This document shows, in pieces, positions 36,495 to 44,800 of a stretch of DNA of 44,854 bases. Where the stretch lies: contig JADBKU010000026.1 of NCBI GenBank assembly GCA_014896235.1, positions 1 through 44,854 on the forward strand. Reading direction: 5' to 3'. The stretch comes from a bacterium. Its GTDB lineage: Bacteria; Desulfobacterota; Binatia; Binatales; Binataceae. How positions within the stretch are numbered: position 1 is the first letter of the stretch; every line of letters starts with the position of its first letter. The notes beneath the pieces were generated by a model, which was not told the origin of the DNA, searched no databases, and saw only the letters and a list, made by a program, of their open reading frames with translations. A program made the translations under genes and the position numbers.

Positions 36495-38405
36495 ATGAAG
36501 ACCAAAAGGCGCAAGAAGTTAACCGCCGCGATGGGCGCGGGCGCGATGTTGCTGACGCAACTCGCCGCTCCGCTCGCCTGGGCCCGGCCGTCGAACTCGT
36601 CCAATGACGACCATACGAAGACGCCGATCAAGCACGTGATGCTGATCATCGGCGAAAATCGCACGTTCGACAACGTTTTCGGCACGTACGTTCCGCCGCA
36701 AGGGCAGACGGTTTGGAATCTGCTTTCCGAGGGAATCGTCAATCCCGACGGTTCGCCCGGACCGAACGCGAGTATAGCGACTCAATATCAGGCGACCGAC
36801 ACGGCCGCGGATGGGTACGAAATCCACCCCGCGAAATCGACTCCATTCTCGACTCTGCCCACGCCGAATGTAGGCGGCCCCACGACGCCGTATTTTAGCA
36901 GCGTCAGCGCCGCTGAAGCGGTCGAACCGGCGCTGCTGCCGTATGACTACTACATGCTTACGATCGGCGGCACCGGCCTGACCAGCGGAACACCCGACAC
37001 CCGTTTTCTCACGAACGGTCCGCTGCCGAACGATCCGTTCGATATCACCAACTTCATATCTTACGACGACTACGCCGGCAGTCCCGTCCATCGGTTCTTC
37101 CAGATGTGGCAAGAGACCGACTGCGACGTTAACAAGGCGACCGCTCAGAATCCCAGCGGATGCCAAAACGACTTGTTCCCATGGGTCGAAACCACGGTAT
37201 CGGCCGGCAGCAACGGCAATCCCGAGCCGACGGGTTATACTGGTGAAGGCTCGATCGCGATGGGCTTTTACAACAACCTGCAGGGCGACGTTCCATATTT
37301 CACTTATCTCGCCCGGCAATACGCGCTCAGCGACAACTACCATCAGGCGATCATGGGCGGCACCGGCGCGAATCATATCGCGATCGGCTACGGCACGCCG
37401 ATTTACTTCGCGAACCCAGATGGAACTCCCGGTACGCCGCCTTCCAACCAAATTGAAAATCCGAACCCGCAGTCGGGAACCAATAATTTCTACACGCAGG
37501 ACGGCTACAGCGGCGGCTCGTATGTCAACTGCGCGGATTCGGCTCAGCCGGGCGTCGCGCCGATTATGGATTATCTCAATTCGCTGCCGTACCGGCCGTT
37601 CAAGAGCGGCGACTGCGCGGCGAATGCTTATTATCTCGTCAACAACTACAACCCCGGCTATCTCGGAGACGGCACGAACGCCTATCAAACCGGCGCGACC
37701 GGTCCTTACACCATTCCGCCGTCGACGCAGCCTAACCTCGCGATGCTCCTCTCGGCGCATAACGTGTCGTGGAGCTACTATGGCGAGGGCTGGAACAACG
37801 GAAGCGAGACCGGCGAGGATTCGACCTACTGCAATATTTGCAATCCCTTCCTTTACTCGACCCAGGTCATGACCAACCCATCGCTGCGCGCCAATCTGAA
37901 GGGCATCGAGAACCTCTACTCGGATATCCAGAACGGCACGCTGCCGGCGGTCTCGATCGTCAAGCCTGACGGCTTCCTCGACGGCCATCCGGCGTCATCC
38001 AAGTTCGAGTTGTTCGAGGGCTTCTGCCACAAGATTATCGACATGGTGCAGTCGAATCCGAAGCTGTGGAAGGACACCGCGATCGTGATCACCGTAGACG
38101 AAGGCGGCGGCTACTATGACTCGGGCTATATCCAGCCGATCGACTTCTTCGGCGACGGAACCCGTATTCCGATGCTGGTGGTTTCGCCTTATTCGCAAGG
38201 CGGCCGCGTGGTTCACGATTACTATGACCACGTCTCGTTCGCGAAGTTCGTCGAGGCCAACTGGGGTCTGCCCCCGATTTCGGACGTGAGCCGCGATAAC
38301 CTGCCCGATCCGGTCGCGTCGAAGTCGAATCCCTACGTGCCGGCCAACGGTCCGGCGATCGGCGATTTGATGCAGATGTTCATCTTCGGCAAGCACAAGA
38401 AGTAG
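36495..38405 (+). CDS. Secreted phosphoesterase (phospholipase C / acid phosphatase AcpA family)
   Basis: 636 residues from ATG 36495 with GGAGG nine bases upstream. Signal peptide: basic MKTKRRKKL, hydrophobic AAMGAGAMLLTQLAA, cleavage after AWA. Phosphoesterase domain: IKHVMLIIGENRTFDNVFGTY near residue 40 (metal-binding Glu-Asn), NYHQAIMGGTGANH, then IVITVDEGGGYYD and YDHVSFAKFVEANWGL. These match the AcpA/PLC family of alkaline-phosphatase-fold hydrolases. Five or more paired Cys in the middle fit an exported protein. Substrates would be phospholipids or phosphate monoesters outside the cytoplasm. Confidence 0.9.
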   Translation: MKTKRRKKLTAAMGAGAMLLTQLAAPLAWARPSNSSNDDHTKTPIKHVMLIIGENRTFDNVFGTYVPPQGQTVWNLLSEGIVNPDGSPGPNASIATQYQATDTAADGYEIHPAKSTPFSTLPTPNVGGPTTPYFSSVSAAEAVEPALLPYDYYMLTIGGTGLTSGTPDTRFLTNGPLPNDPFDITNFISYDDYAGSPVHRFFQMWQETDCDVNKATAQNPSGCQNDLFPWVETTVSAGSNGNPEPTGYTGEGSIAMGFYNNLQGDVPYFTYLARQYALSDNYHQAIMGGTGANHIAIGYGTPIYFANPDGTPGTPPSNQIENPNPQSGTNNFYTQDGYSGGSYVNCADSAQPGVAPIMDYLNSLPYRPFKSGDCAANAYYLVNNYNPGYLGDGTNAYQTGATGPYTIPPSTQPNLAMLLSAHNVSWSYYGEGWNNGSETGEDSTYCNICNPFLYSTQVMTNPSLRANLKGIENLYSDIQNGTLPAVSIVKPDGFLDGHPASSKFELFEGFCHKIIDMVQSNPKLWKDTAIVITVDEGGGYYDSGYIQPIDFFGDGTRIPMLVVSPYSQGGRVVHDYYDHVSFAKFVEANWGLPPISDVSRDNLPDPVASKSNPYVPANGPAIGDLMQMFIFGKHKK

Positions 38406-38426
38406 CCGGACGCCGGCGACATAACG

Positions 38427-38458
38427 ATGGCCGGTCAGCCATGCGGCGGACCGGCCAT
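38427..38458. terminator. Inverted repeat between convergent genes, candidate bidirectional terminator
   Basis: ATGGCCGGTC (38427-38436) and GACCGGCCAT (38449-38458) form a perfect 10-bp stem with a 12-nt loop. It sits between the phosphoesterase stop and the convergent MetE-C-like stop. No T-run is present, so Rho-independent action is uncertain. Confidence 0.5.
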
Positions 38459-38476
38459 TCCATATCTCCAGGAAAT

Positions 38477-39634
38477 TTACGCGCGGCCGGACCAGAGCCG
38501 CGCCGTCGCGATTTTCGCGCCTTCGGCCATCGCCGCCAGCTTCGCCCATGCGATTTCGCCGTCCACGCGCGACACGCCCGCGATCGTTCCGAATCCACAA
38601 TCGGTCCCAGCGATCACGTTCTCGCGCCCGACCAGGTTCGCAAGGTTCGCAATCCGCTGCGCCACGAGCTTCGGATGTTCGATGAAGTTGGTGACCGAAT
38701 CGATCACGCCGGGAATGAGTATCTTGCCGTCAGGCGGCTTGATCTCCTTGAACGTTTCCCATTCGTGCTCGTGGCGCGGATTCGACGCTTCGTACGACAG
38801 TCCCTGCGGACGCGCTTTGAACACGATATCCGCGATATCGGCGAACGGCACGTCGTGATGATGCGGGCCTTCGTAGTTGCCCCAGCACAGATGGAGCCGC
38901 GCGCGCTCGGGCGGCACGTTCGCCAGCGCATGGTTGAGCGCGTCGATATGCAGTTCGATCGTCTTGCGGAATTCCTTCAGGCTCAGGTTCTTGAACTGGA
39001 TATGCCGGCTCATCGCGAGGTCCGGACAATCCACTTGCAGGATCAAGCCCGCTTCGACGATCGCTTCGTATTCGGCGCGCATCGCTTCCGCGATCGCGCG
39101 GATATAGCGTTCATGGTCGTGATAGTAATTGTCGCTCAGGAAGAACGAGACGACGCCGGGCGACGCCGCGCTCATGAACGTCTCTTCGATCTTCGCTCCC
39201 GCCGCCGCGCTTTTCAGATTCGCGATATCCGTTCTCAGCGCATCCAGCCCGCGATATTCGATCGGCCCGACGCACGACGGCCGCTTCATCGCGGTGACGC
39301 CGCTCTCGCGTCCGCCGCGCTTGGTGAAGCTCGGAAATTCTCCGAGATCCGCCGCGAAGATCGGCGCGCTCTTGCCGCCCTCGAAACCGGTCAGGCGATC
39401 CTTCACGTAGGTCGCGTACGACGGCTTGCCCATCTCGCCGTCATTGACGATATCGATTCCCGCGCGCGCTTGCCGCGCGACCGTCTCGGCCACGCTCGAC
39501 CGGATTCGCTCCGCCAGCGCCGCCGCGTCGTGCGCTTCGCCCGCTTCCCGCGCCCGCAGCATCGTCATCAGATCGTCCGGACGCGGCAGACTGCCGGTAT
39601 GGGTCGTCAGAATCCGTTCGCTGCTGCGTTTCAT
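38477..39634 (-). CDS. Cobalamin-independent methionine synthase II (MetE C-terminal domain) family protein
   Basis: 385 residues, only the catalytic MetE C-terminal-type barrel; full MetE is about 750. LTTHTGSLPRPDDLM begins the barrel, then IDIVNDGEMGKPSYATYV. Zinc ligands: HLCWGNYEG (His and Cys) and GTDCGFGT (Cys), with the acidic ligand probably in IPGVIDSVTNFIE. This stand-alone group includes methionine synthases using methylated corrinoid or small methyl donors and the epoxyalkane:CoM transferases. Start has GGAG eight bases upstream. The substrate cannot be told from sequence alone. Confidence 0.88.
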   Translation of the reverse strand: MKRSSERILTTHTGSLPRPDDLMTMLRAREAGEAHDAAALAERIRSSVAETVARQARAGIDIVNDGEMGKPSYATYVKDRLTGFEGGKSAPIFAADLGEFPSFTKRGGRESGVTAMKRPSCVGPIEYRGLDALRTDIANLKSAAAGAKIEETFMSAASPGVVSFFLSDNYYHDHERYIRAIAEAMRAEYEAIVEAGLILQVDCPDLAMSRHIQFKNLSLKEFRKTIELHIDALNHALANVPPERARLHLCWGNYEGPHHHDVPFADIADIVFKARPQGLSYEASNPRHEHEWETFKEIKPPDGKILIPGVIDSVTNFIEHPKLVAQRIANLANLVGRENVIAGTDCGFGTIAGVSRVDGEIAWAKLAAMAEGAKIATARLWSGRA

Positions 39635-39694
39635 CGTGGATGCTCCATGCGCGCGCCCGCGCGTTGAAGTGATGCGATTCGGCGCGCGCGGATT

Positions 39695-39955
39695 CTATTT
39701 GCGCCGCGGCGCCGGCGGCCGATCGAGGAAGCCCAGCTCGCACAGCCGCTCGCGCGCTTCCGCCGCGCAGTCCGCATAGACCATCAGGCGCGCCGGCACT
39801 GCCGTGCCGTACAATTGCGAAAACGTCGCGTCGAAAATAAATGCGTCCAGCCCCGCGTTTTCAAGGTAGTCCCGCGCGATTCCCAGCCGCACCAGGTCCG
39901 AATCCGAAAACACCGCTTCGAGCCGATCCGCGGGATTCCTGCCGTCGTTAGCCAT
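39695..39955 (-). CDS. DUF2007 putative signal-transducing protein
   Basis: 86 residues: VRLGIARDYLENAGLDAFIF, LYGTAVPARLMVYADCAAEA and RERLCELGFLD match DUF2007 (PII-like small fold). Cytoplasmic; function of the family is not known. It lies 60 bp upstream of the MetE-C-like gene on the same strand. Confidence 0.82.
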   Translation of the reverse strand: MANDGRNPADRLEAVFSDSDLVRLGIARDYLENAGLDAFIFDATFSQLYGTAVPARLMVYADCAAEARERLCELGFLDRPPAPRRK

Positions 39956-40026
39956 CGCTTGCCGATACCATAGCCCCGCCTGTCGCCGATCCGCAAAAGC
40001 CCGCGTCGCCGCAACGCCGCGAACAG

Positions 40027-40656
40027 CTATGCGCGCGCGGCCGCGGCCACCGACTTGATCCGGTTGTAGAGCAACGCCGCGGCGCCAACGGCCGCGACGA
40101 TCGCGATCGCTCCGTCAAAACGATGGAACCACGGACTCAGCGCCGTCCAATGCTGCCCCAGCTTCATTCCGGCGTACGCCAGCCCGAAGCACCAGATATA
40201 CGACCCGGCCAGCGTGTAGATCGTGAACGGCAGCAGACTCATCCGCGCCACCCCCGCCGGAAACGCGATAAAGGTGCGCACCACCGGCAGCAACCGGGCC
40301 GTGAACACGGCGTGCGAACCCCATCGCCCGAAAAACCGATCCGCGATCTCCAGCTCGTGCGGCGCGATCAGCACCCATCGCCCGTAACGTTCCAGAAAGC
40401 GCCGCCCGCCCTTCGCGCCGACCCAGTACGCCACGTACGATCCGGCAAGGCATCCGAACGCCCCCGTAATCGCCACCGCGTTCAGCCCGAATCTGCCGGT
40501 AGCGACCAGGTAGCCCGAAAACGGCATCGTCACCTCCGACGGCAGCGGCACGCACGCGCTCTCGATCGCCATCATCAGGAACACGCCTCCGTATCCCAGC
40601 GCCGCAATCGCTCCGATTATCAACGCCGAGACCGTGTTTATCAGTTTGTCGATCAT
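40027..40656 (-). CDS. DedA family membrane protein
   Basis: 209 residues with about five hydrophobic segments. AALGYGGVFLMMAIESACVP then LPSEVTMPFSGYLV carry the conserved ES..P.PSE, then GCLAGSYVAYWVGAKGGRRF and FTARLLPVVRTFIAFPAGVA with the critical R and P. DedA proteins flip undecaprenyl phosphate or phosphatidylethanolamine and keep membrane potential. It is 71 bp upstream of DUF2007. Confidence 0.94.
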   Translation of the reverse strand: MIDKLINTVSALIIGAIAALGYGGVFLMMAIESACVPLPSEVTMPFSGYLVATGRFGLNAVAITGAFGCLAGSYVAYWVGAKGGRRFLERYGRWVLIAPHELEIADRFFGRWGSHAVFTARLLPVVRTFIAFPAGVARMSLLPFTIYTLAGSYIWCFGLAYAGMKLGQHWTALSPWFHRFDGAIAIVAAVGAAALLYNRIKSVAAAARA

Positions 40657-40953
40657 CCGTCAGATCCGTTTCTCGCCCGGTTTGCCCACCGATCTTACGC
40701 CTCAACTTGCCACGCCGCTCCGCCCGTTGCGAGACGCCAGCGTTTCCCTGCACACCCCGGCGACTCGGCCATTCGCTGCGATTTCCAACCCGAAATTCCA
40801 TAGACTTGAACGCGATTCGTGCGAATTGTCGTCAAAAAGACAAAATAGATGGTCAAAATGATGAAAAGATGCGGATAGTCGCTTGTTTGACGGCGCGCTC
40901 TTGGCTATTTCGATGAGACTGACTGCCTCATCCAAATCGCGCGCCGCGGCGAT

Positions 40954-41460
40954 TTGCCGCTCGCGGCTGGAAAGGTGACGCCGCTTATGCGATGGCCTGA
41001 AGGCGCCGAACCTGAACGATCGGTCGTTTACGCCCACAACGAACTGGTTATCTCCGCGCCGCGCGAGCGCGTCTGGCGATGGCTGATCCGGGCCGCCCAA
41101 TGGCCCGAATGGTACGGGAACTGCGGATGGCTCCGCTTCCGCAATGGCGACGGCCCCGACCTTGCGCCGGGAACCGAGTTCGTCTGGAAAACCTTCGGCG
41201 TCCGCGTCAGAAGCCGCGTCGTTGTCTTTGACCCGTTCAATGAAATCGGATGGAACGCGACGGCCTTCGGCCTGACCGCTTACCACGGATGGGAGCTGGA
41301 CGCGCTTCCCGGCGGCGCGACCCGCGTCGTTACCGAGGAAACCCAGCGCGGCCCGCTGACCGCGCTCGGCCGATGGTATCTGCGGCGGGGATTGCTCCGC
41401 GAGCATCAGCACTGGCTAGAAGGCCTTGCCCGGATGGCGGCATCCGGCGATCCTCCCTGA
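40954..41460 (+). CDS. SRPBCC (START-like) family protein
   Basis: 168 residues from TTG 40954; ATG 40987 is a reasonable alternative (AAGGTG ten bases upstream). VYAHNELVISAPRERVWRWL, IRAAQWPEWYGNCGWLRF, GTEFVWKTFGVRVRSRV and RVVTEETQRGPL follow the polyketide cyclase/START pattern with a hydrophobic pocket. No catalytic residue is predicted; these bind lipids, sterols or aromatic ligands. About 300 bp upstream (40657-40953) hold no gene. Confidence 0.82.
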   Translation: MPLAAGKVTPLMRWPEGAEPERSVVYAHNELVISAPRERVWRWLIRAAQWPEWYGNCGWLRFRNGDGPDLAPGTEFVWKTFGVRVRSRVVVFDPFNEIGWNATAFGLTAYHGWELDALPGGATRVVTEETQRGPLTALGRWYLRRGLLREHQHWLEGLARMAASGDPP

Positions 41461-41604
41461 GCGCGTCTTAACGCCGAATAGCTTTCGCGAAGCCGGCGGC
41501 GGAAAAGCTCGATGACGGAACCGGCTCGCGGCGTGGGTGCGGATACGCTCACGGTTGAAGGCGGCGCCGCGCTGGAATAAGTAACCGATCGTCGGGAGGC
41601 GCCC

Positions 41605-43008
41605 ATGGAAATTTCAGCCGAGTCGTTGTGTTTCCTTCCCCTGAGCGAACTGTCGAAACTGATTCGCGAGCGCAAGGTCGCCTCCGCTGCGGCTACGCGC
41701 GCCGTCCTCGATCGAATCCGCCAGCTCAACCCGAAACTGCGCGCCTATCTGACCGTGCTCGACGATTCGGCGATGCGCCAGGCCGAGGCCGCCGACAAGG
41801 AGATCGCGGCCGGCCGCTGGCGCGGGCCGCTCCACGGCGTTCCCGTCGCGGTCAAGGATCTCTGCTGGACCAAGGGCGTCGCGACCACCTGCGCGAGCAA
41901 GGTCCTGCGCGATTGGCGCCCCGACGCCAACGCGACTGTGGTCGGCCGTTTCGCGGCCGCGGGCGCGGTGCTGCTCGGCAAGCTCCATCTGACGGAATTC
42001 GCAGTCGCCTGGTACCATCCCGATTTTCCGCCGCCGCTCAATCCGTGGAATCCAGCATTGTGGCCGGGAGCGTCGTCGAGCGGTTCCGGCGTGGCGGCCG
42101 CGGCCGGTCTCTGCTATGCCGCGATCGGCACCGACACGGGCGGCTCGATCCGCTTTCCCTCGGCGGCCAACGGCGTCGTCGGCCTGAAGCCGACCTGGGG
42201 CCGCGTCAGTCGCCACGGCGTCTTTCCGCTCGGCGAATCGCTAGATCATATCGGTCCGATCGTGCGCACCGTCGCCGACGCCGCGCTGGCGCTCGGCGTT
42301 ATCGCCGGACATGACCCGCACGACGATACTTCGCTCAACGCGCCGCTCGGCGACTACGCCGCCGCCGTCGAAGCCGGCGCGAAGGGAATCCGCGTCGGCT
42401 TCGACGAGAAATACGTAGCGCGCGCGTCCGACGATGTCGCCGCCGCCATCGACGCGGCCGTCCGCGAGCTCGAACGGCTCGGCGCGCGCATCGTCAAGGT
42501 CGCCGTTCCCGACGTCGATCCGGCCCTCAGCGTGTGGACCACGCTCTGCTCGGCCGAAACCGCCGCCGCCCATGCCGCGACGTATCCTTCGCGCGCGGCC
42601 GACTACGGCCCCGGCTTCCGCTCGTTCCTCGAACTGGGAGCGTCGGTGAGCGGGCGCGACTACGCCAACGCCCACATGGTGCGCGAGCGTTTTTCCAATC
42701 GTTTCCAGCAGCTTTTCGATGACATCGATCTGGTTGCGTGTCCTTCGATGCCGTCGGCGAGCATGCCGGCCGACGCAATTCCGCCCAACGCAGGCGCCTT
42801 CACGGGACCGAATCCGCTGCTCGCCTTTACCGGGCCGTTCAACATGAGCCGCAATCCAACGCTCTCGATGCCGGGCGGAGACGGCCGCGGCGCGCCGCCG
42901 CCGAGCCTGCAGCTAATCGGTCCGCGCTTGGGCGAGGCGATGCTGATCCGCGCCGGCGCGGCCTACGAACGCGCCACCGGTTGGCACACCCAACGCCCGT
43001 CGCTCTGA
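41605..43008 (+). CDS. Amidase signature family hydrolase
   Basis: 467 residues, ATG 41605 with GGGAGG six bases upstream. Catalytic triad: Lys in GVPVAVKDLCWTKG (about 83), cis-Ser in GASSSGSGVAAAAGLC (about 157) and nucleophile Ser in IGTDTGGSIRFPSAANGVVG (about 181). Close to GatA and amide hydrolases, but alone without gatB or gatC, so a general amidase, not the tRNA transamidosome. Cytoplasmic. Substrate unknown. Confidence 0.94.
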   Translation: MEISAESLCFLPLSELSKLIRERKVASAAATRAVLDRIRQLNPKLRAYLTVLDDSAMRQAEAADKEIAAGRWRGPLHGVPVAVKDLCWTKGVATTCASKVLRDWRPDANATVVGRFAAAGAVLLGKLHLTEFAVAWYHPDFPPPLNPWNPALWPGASSSGSGVAAAAGLCYAAIGTDTGGSIRFPSAANGVVGLKPTWGRVSRHGVFPLGESLDHIGPIVRTVADAALALGVIAGHDPHDDTSLNAPLGDYAAAVEAGAKGIRVGFDEKYVARASDDVAAAIDAAVRELERLGARIVKVAVPDVDPALSVWTTLCSAETAAAHAATYPSRAADYGPGFRSFLELGASVSGRDYANAHMVRERFSNRFQQLFDDIDLVACPSMPSASMPADAIPPNAGAFTGPNPLLAFTGPFNMSRNPTLSMPGGDGRGAPPPSLQLIGPRLGEAMLIRAGAAYERATGWHTQRPSL

Positions 43009-43038
43009 TTCGCTTCACTCGCTCGACGGCGCCGCACA

Positions 43039-43327
43039 CTACAAGGGGTCGGGGACGGCCAACGCCGCCGCGCCGTTGGTCTTGCGCAACTGGATATTCA
43101 ATTCAGCCTCGGCGACCGCGCCGGGATAGAGCCGGGCGGGGGCGTCATCGGGAAAGCCCGAGCGCAATTCCCATTCGACGTCTTCGTAGTCCTCGACGGC
43201 GGTGTCGCCGATTTTGATCTGGGAAATGTCGAGCGGGCCGTAGCCGAGCAGGAAGAGCATGCGCAGTTACTGGTCGAACCTGACCAGCTCGTTGTAGGGG
43301 CTGGCGGCGTATTGCGGGAGGATGCGC
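43039..43327 (-). pseudogene. Phage tail tip (gpJ/TipJ host-specificity) fragment with in-frame stop
   Basis: Minus-strand frame from about 43327: YGQRRILPQYAASPYNELVR, FDQ-stop-LRMLFLLGYGPLDISQIK, then GDTAVEDYEDVEWELRSGFP. Tail-tip proteins carry YAAxPYTE...QYLRMLFxxGYGPL. The TAA codon falls where a Tyr is expected, so it is a nonsense mutation or sequencing error. Only about 95 codons of a protein that is normally over 600 residues remain, and both sides are truncated. It is a prophage relic unrelated to the satellite-like island. Confidence 0.68.
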
Positions 43328-43387
43328 CGCTGGCCGTATCAATCGCGGGATTCATTCGTTCATCACGAAGACGCCGCAGAGGTATGG

Positions 43388-43410
43388 ATTCGCGGGTCAA
43401 GCCCGCGAAT
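43388..43410. repeat. REP-like palindrome
   Basis: ATTCGCGGG (43388-43396), loop TCAAG, CCCGCGAAT (43402-43410), followed by GACGATCTGG. This GGATTCGCGGGTCAAGCCCG core is a common interspersed palindrome of alphaproteobacterial and related genomes. It lies close to the truncated side of the tail relic. Confidence 0.72.
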
Positions 43411-43670
43411 GACGATCTGGTGTTATGCGGCGCAGGGTCGGAGCAAGCGAACCCGCCCATTCATCAGGCACGCTCCTCTTTCTTTGCGCCTAGTTAGGAC
43501 TTTACTTATGCAGGTATCAATAGACTCCACTGCGCGACAGGTTGGCCGCTGTATGCTGAATGCGTCTGAATGGAAATTCTCTCTCGACATGAGTATCGAA
43601 AGCGGCGACGACGACAATCAATAGCACGTATTTTCCGCAACGAGCGGGATCCTTCCAGCCGCGGTTGAAC
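43411..43670. other. Intergenic, no gene seen
   Basis: A few short open frames on both strands without ribosome sites or motifs. Base composition is less GC-rich than neighbours around 43490-43590, which may mark foreign sequence around the relic. Confidence 0.35.
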
Positions 43671-44381
43671 TCATCGAGCCAGACCGATCAGGGGTAATGC
43701 GTATTGCAGCGATTGCAAGAGGAAGCCGATCACGGCGAGCATTGCGCCGATCGCACCCAGCGATCGCCCCGACAGATTTTCGGCCCACCATTCGACACTC
43801 GGGCCGAACGTAAGCGTGAGAGTGTTAAGAGTTCCGACCACCAGTCCGATCTCGATGCCGAACTTCAGCGCGCCGGCCTCGTGCGTGAGCGCGCCGCCAA
43901 GAAGTCCGGCCAACCCTATCACCACCCCGCGCGCCGCCGCAGGAGCGATGACCTGCGTCCCAAGCTGGGGCTTGCGCCTGGCTCGATAGGTGTCCGCCGG
44001 CGAAAAGTGAAAGTAATAAAGGACATACATAGCGAACAGCGCGGCCAGTCCGAAGGCCGCGCCGAAGCGGGCGTCGATAGTCAGCCAACCAGCCAGTCCC
44101 AGCGCAACGGCGCGGATACCCTGAAAGGTCAACGCCTCGGGGCGTGATTCGGTTCCGTGGCTTCCGTGGCGCACGTTTTCAAACGCCAGGAGCGGTCCGA
44201 GCGCTATGGCTCCCACCACACCAAACCACAAGCCCAGCAGCGGCCAGAAACACGCGGCGCATATAAAGCTGTACGTGACCAGGCGAGTGATCGTCCGGAG
44301 CGGACCATACTTGGAACCAAGCAGGTCATACGTGAGATAAAAGCCGCCGAGAGCGTCGAGAGTGGTGCCGGCGAGGCTCAT
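43671..44381 (-). CDS. Polytopic membrane protein of unknown function
   Basis: 236 residues from ATG 44381 (an upstream start to 44411 is less likely). Opens SLAGTTLDALGGFYLTYDLL and has about six hydrophobic stretches, for example LVTYSFICAACFWPLLGLWF, FGAAFGLAALFAMYVLYYFH, AARGVVIGLAGLLGGALTHE. The middle loop YRARRKPQLG is basic. No family recognised. It lies 58 bp downstream of the ABC-2 permease fragment on the same strand, so it may be an accessory of that transporter. Confidence 0.7.
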   Translation of the reverse strand: MSLAGTTLDALGGFYLTYDLLGSKYGPLRTITRLVTYSFICAACFWPLLGLWFGVVGAIALGPLLAFENVRHGSHGTESRPEALTFQGIRAVALGLAGWLTIDARFGAAFGLAALFAMYVLYYFHFSPADTYRARRKPQLGTQVIAPAAARGVVIGLAGLLGGALTHEAGALKFGIEIGLVVGTLNTLTLTFGPSVEWWAENLSGRSLGAIGAMLAVIGFLLQSLQYALPLIGLAR

Positions 44382-44388
44382 GGCTCTG

Positions 44389-44394
44389 ATTATA
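44389..44394 (-). promoter_or_regulatory. Consensus -10 element, possible leaderless start
   Basis: Perfect TATAAT on the minus strand with seven bases to the ATG at 44381, so transcription would start at or very near the start codon. There is no Shine-Dalgarno. The -35 region (CAACTC at 17 bp) is poor, so this is a candidate only. Confidence 0.35.
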
Positions 44395-44439
44395 CGTTGG
44401 TCGAAAACCATGAGTTGGCTGAATGGCGGATGGAGAGAA

Positions 44440-44800
44440 TCAGTACAGCCTGCGGCGGAAAAGCCATCCCGCGATCGCGAGCGTGACCAGTCCGATAATG
44501 AGCATCGGCCAGTATTGAGGTGTGAGCGACCGGGTCGAGGCTCCTTCGAGAAATACGCCGCGAACTACAACCAGGAAATAACGCATCGGATTGAGGTAAG
44601 TGATGTCCTGAATCAACGGCGGCATGTTGGCGATCGGGGTCGCGAATCCGGACAGAATTATCGACGGCACCATGAACAGAAACGTACCGAGCAATGCCTG
44701 CTGCTGCGTAACCGAGAGCGACGAGACCATCAGCCCAATCCCGATGACCGACAGCAAAAACAGGAACAGTCCGAGGTAAAGAGGAACGACCCCGCCTCCC
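44440..44800 (-). pseudogene. ABC-2 type transporter permease, C-terminal fragment (interrupted)
   Basis: About 119 codons remain: GGVVPLYLGLFLFLLSVIGI, GLMVSSLSVTQQQALLGTFL, the conserved SGFATPIANMPPLIQ and YLNPMRYFLVVVRGVFLEG, ending WLFRRRLY. This is the last third of a YhhJ-type export permease (about 370 residues). The frame runs into the IS21-like terminus at 44801, with a stop within it, so the gene is disrupted, not merely cut by the window. The remaining ORF could start only at an internal TTG. Confidence 0.85.

Noticed and set aside
43508..43624. Short plus-strand ORF (MQVSIDSTARQ...)
   Set aside because: No ribosome site or homology; the surrounding region is relic sequence.
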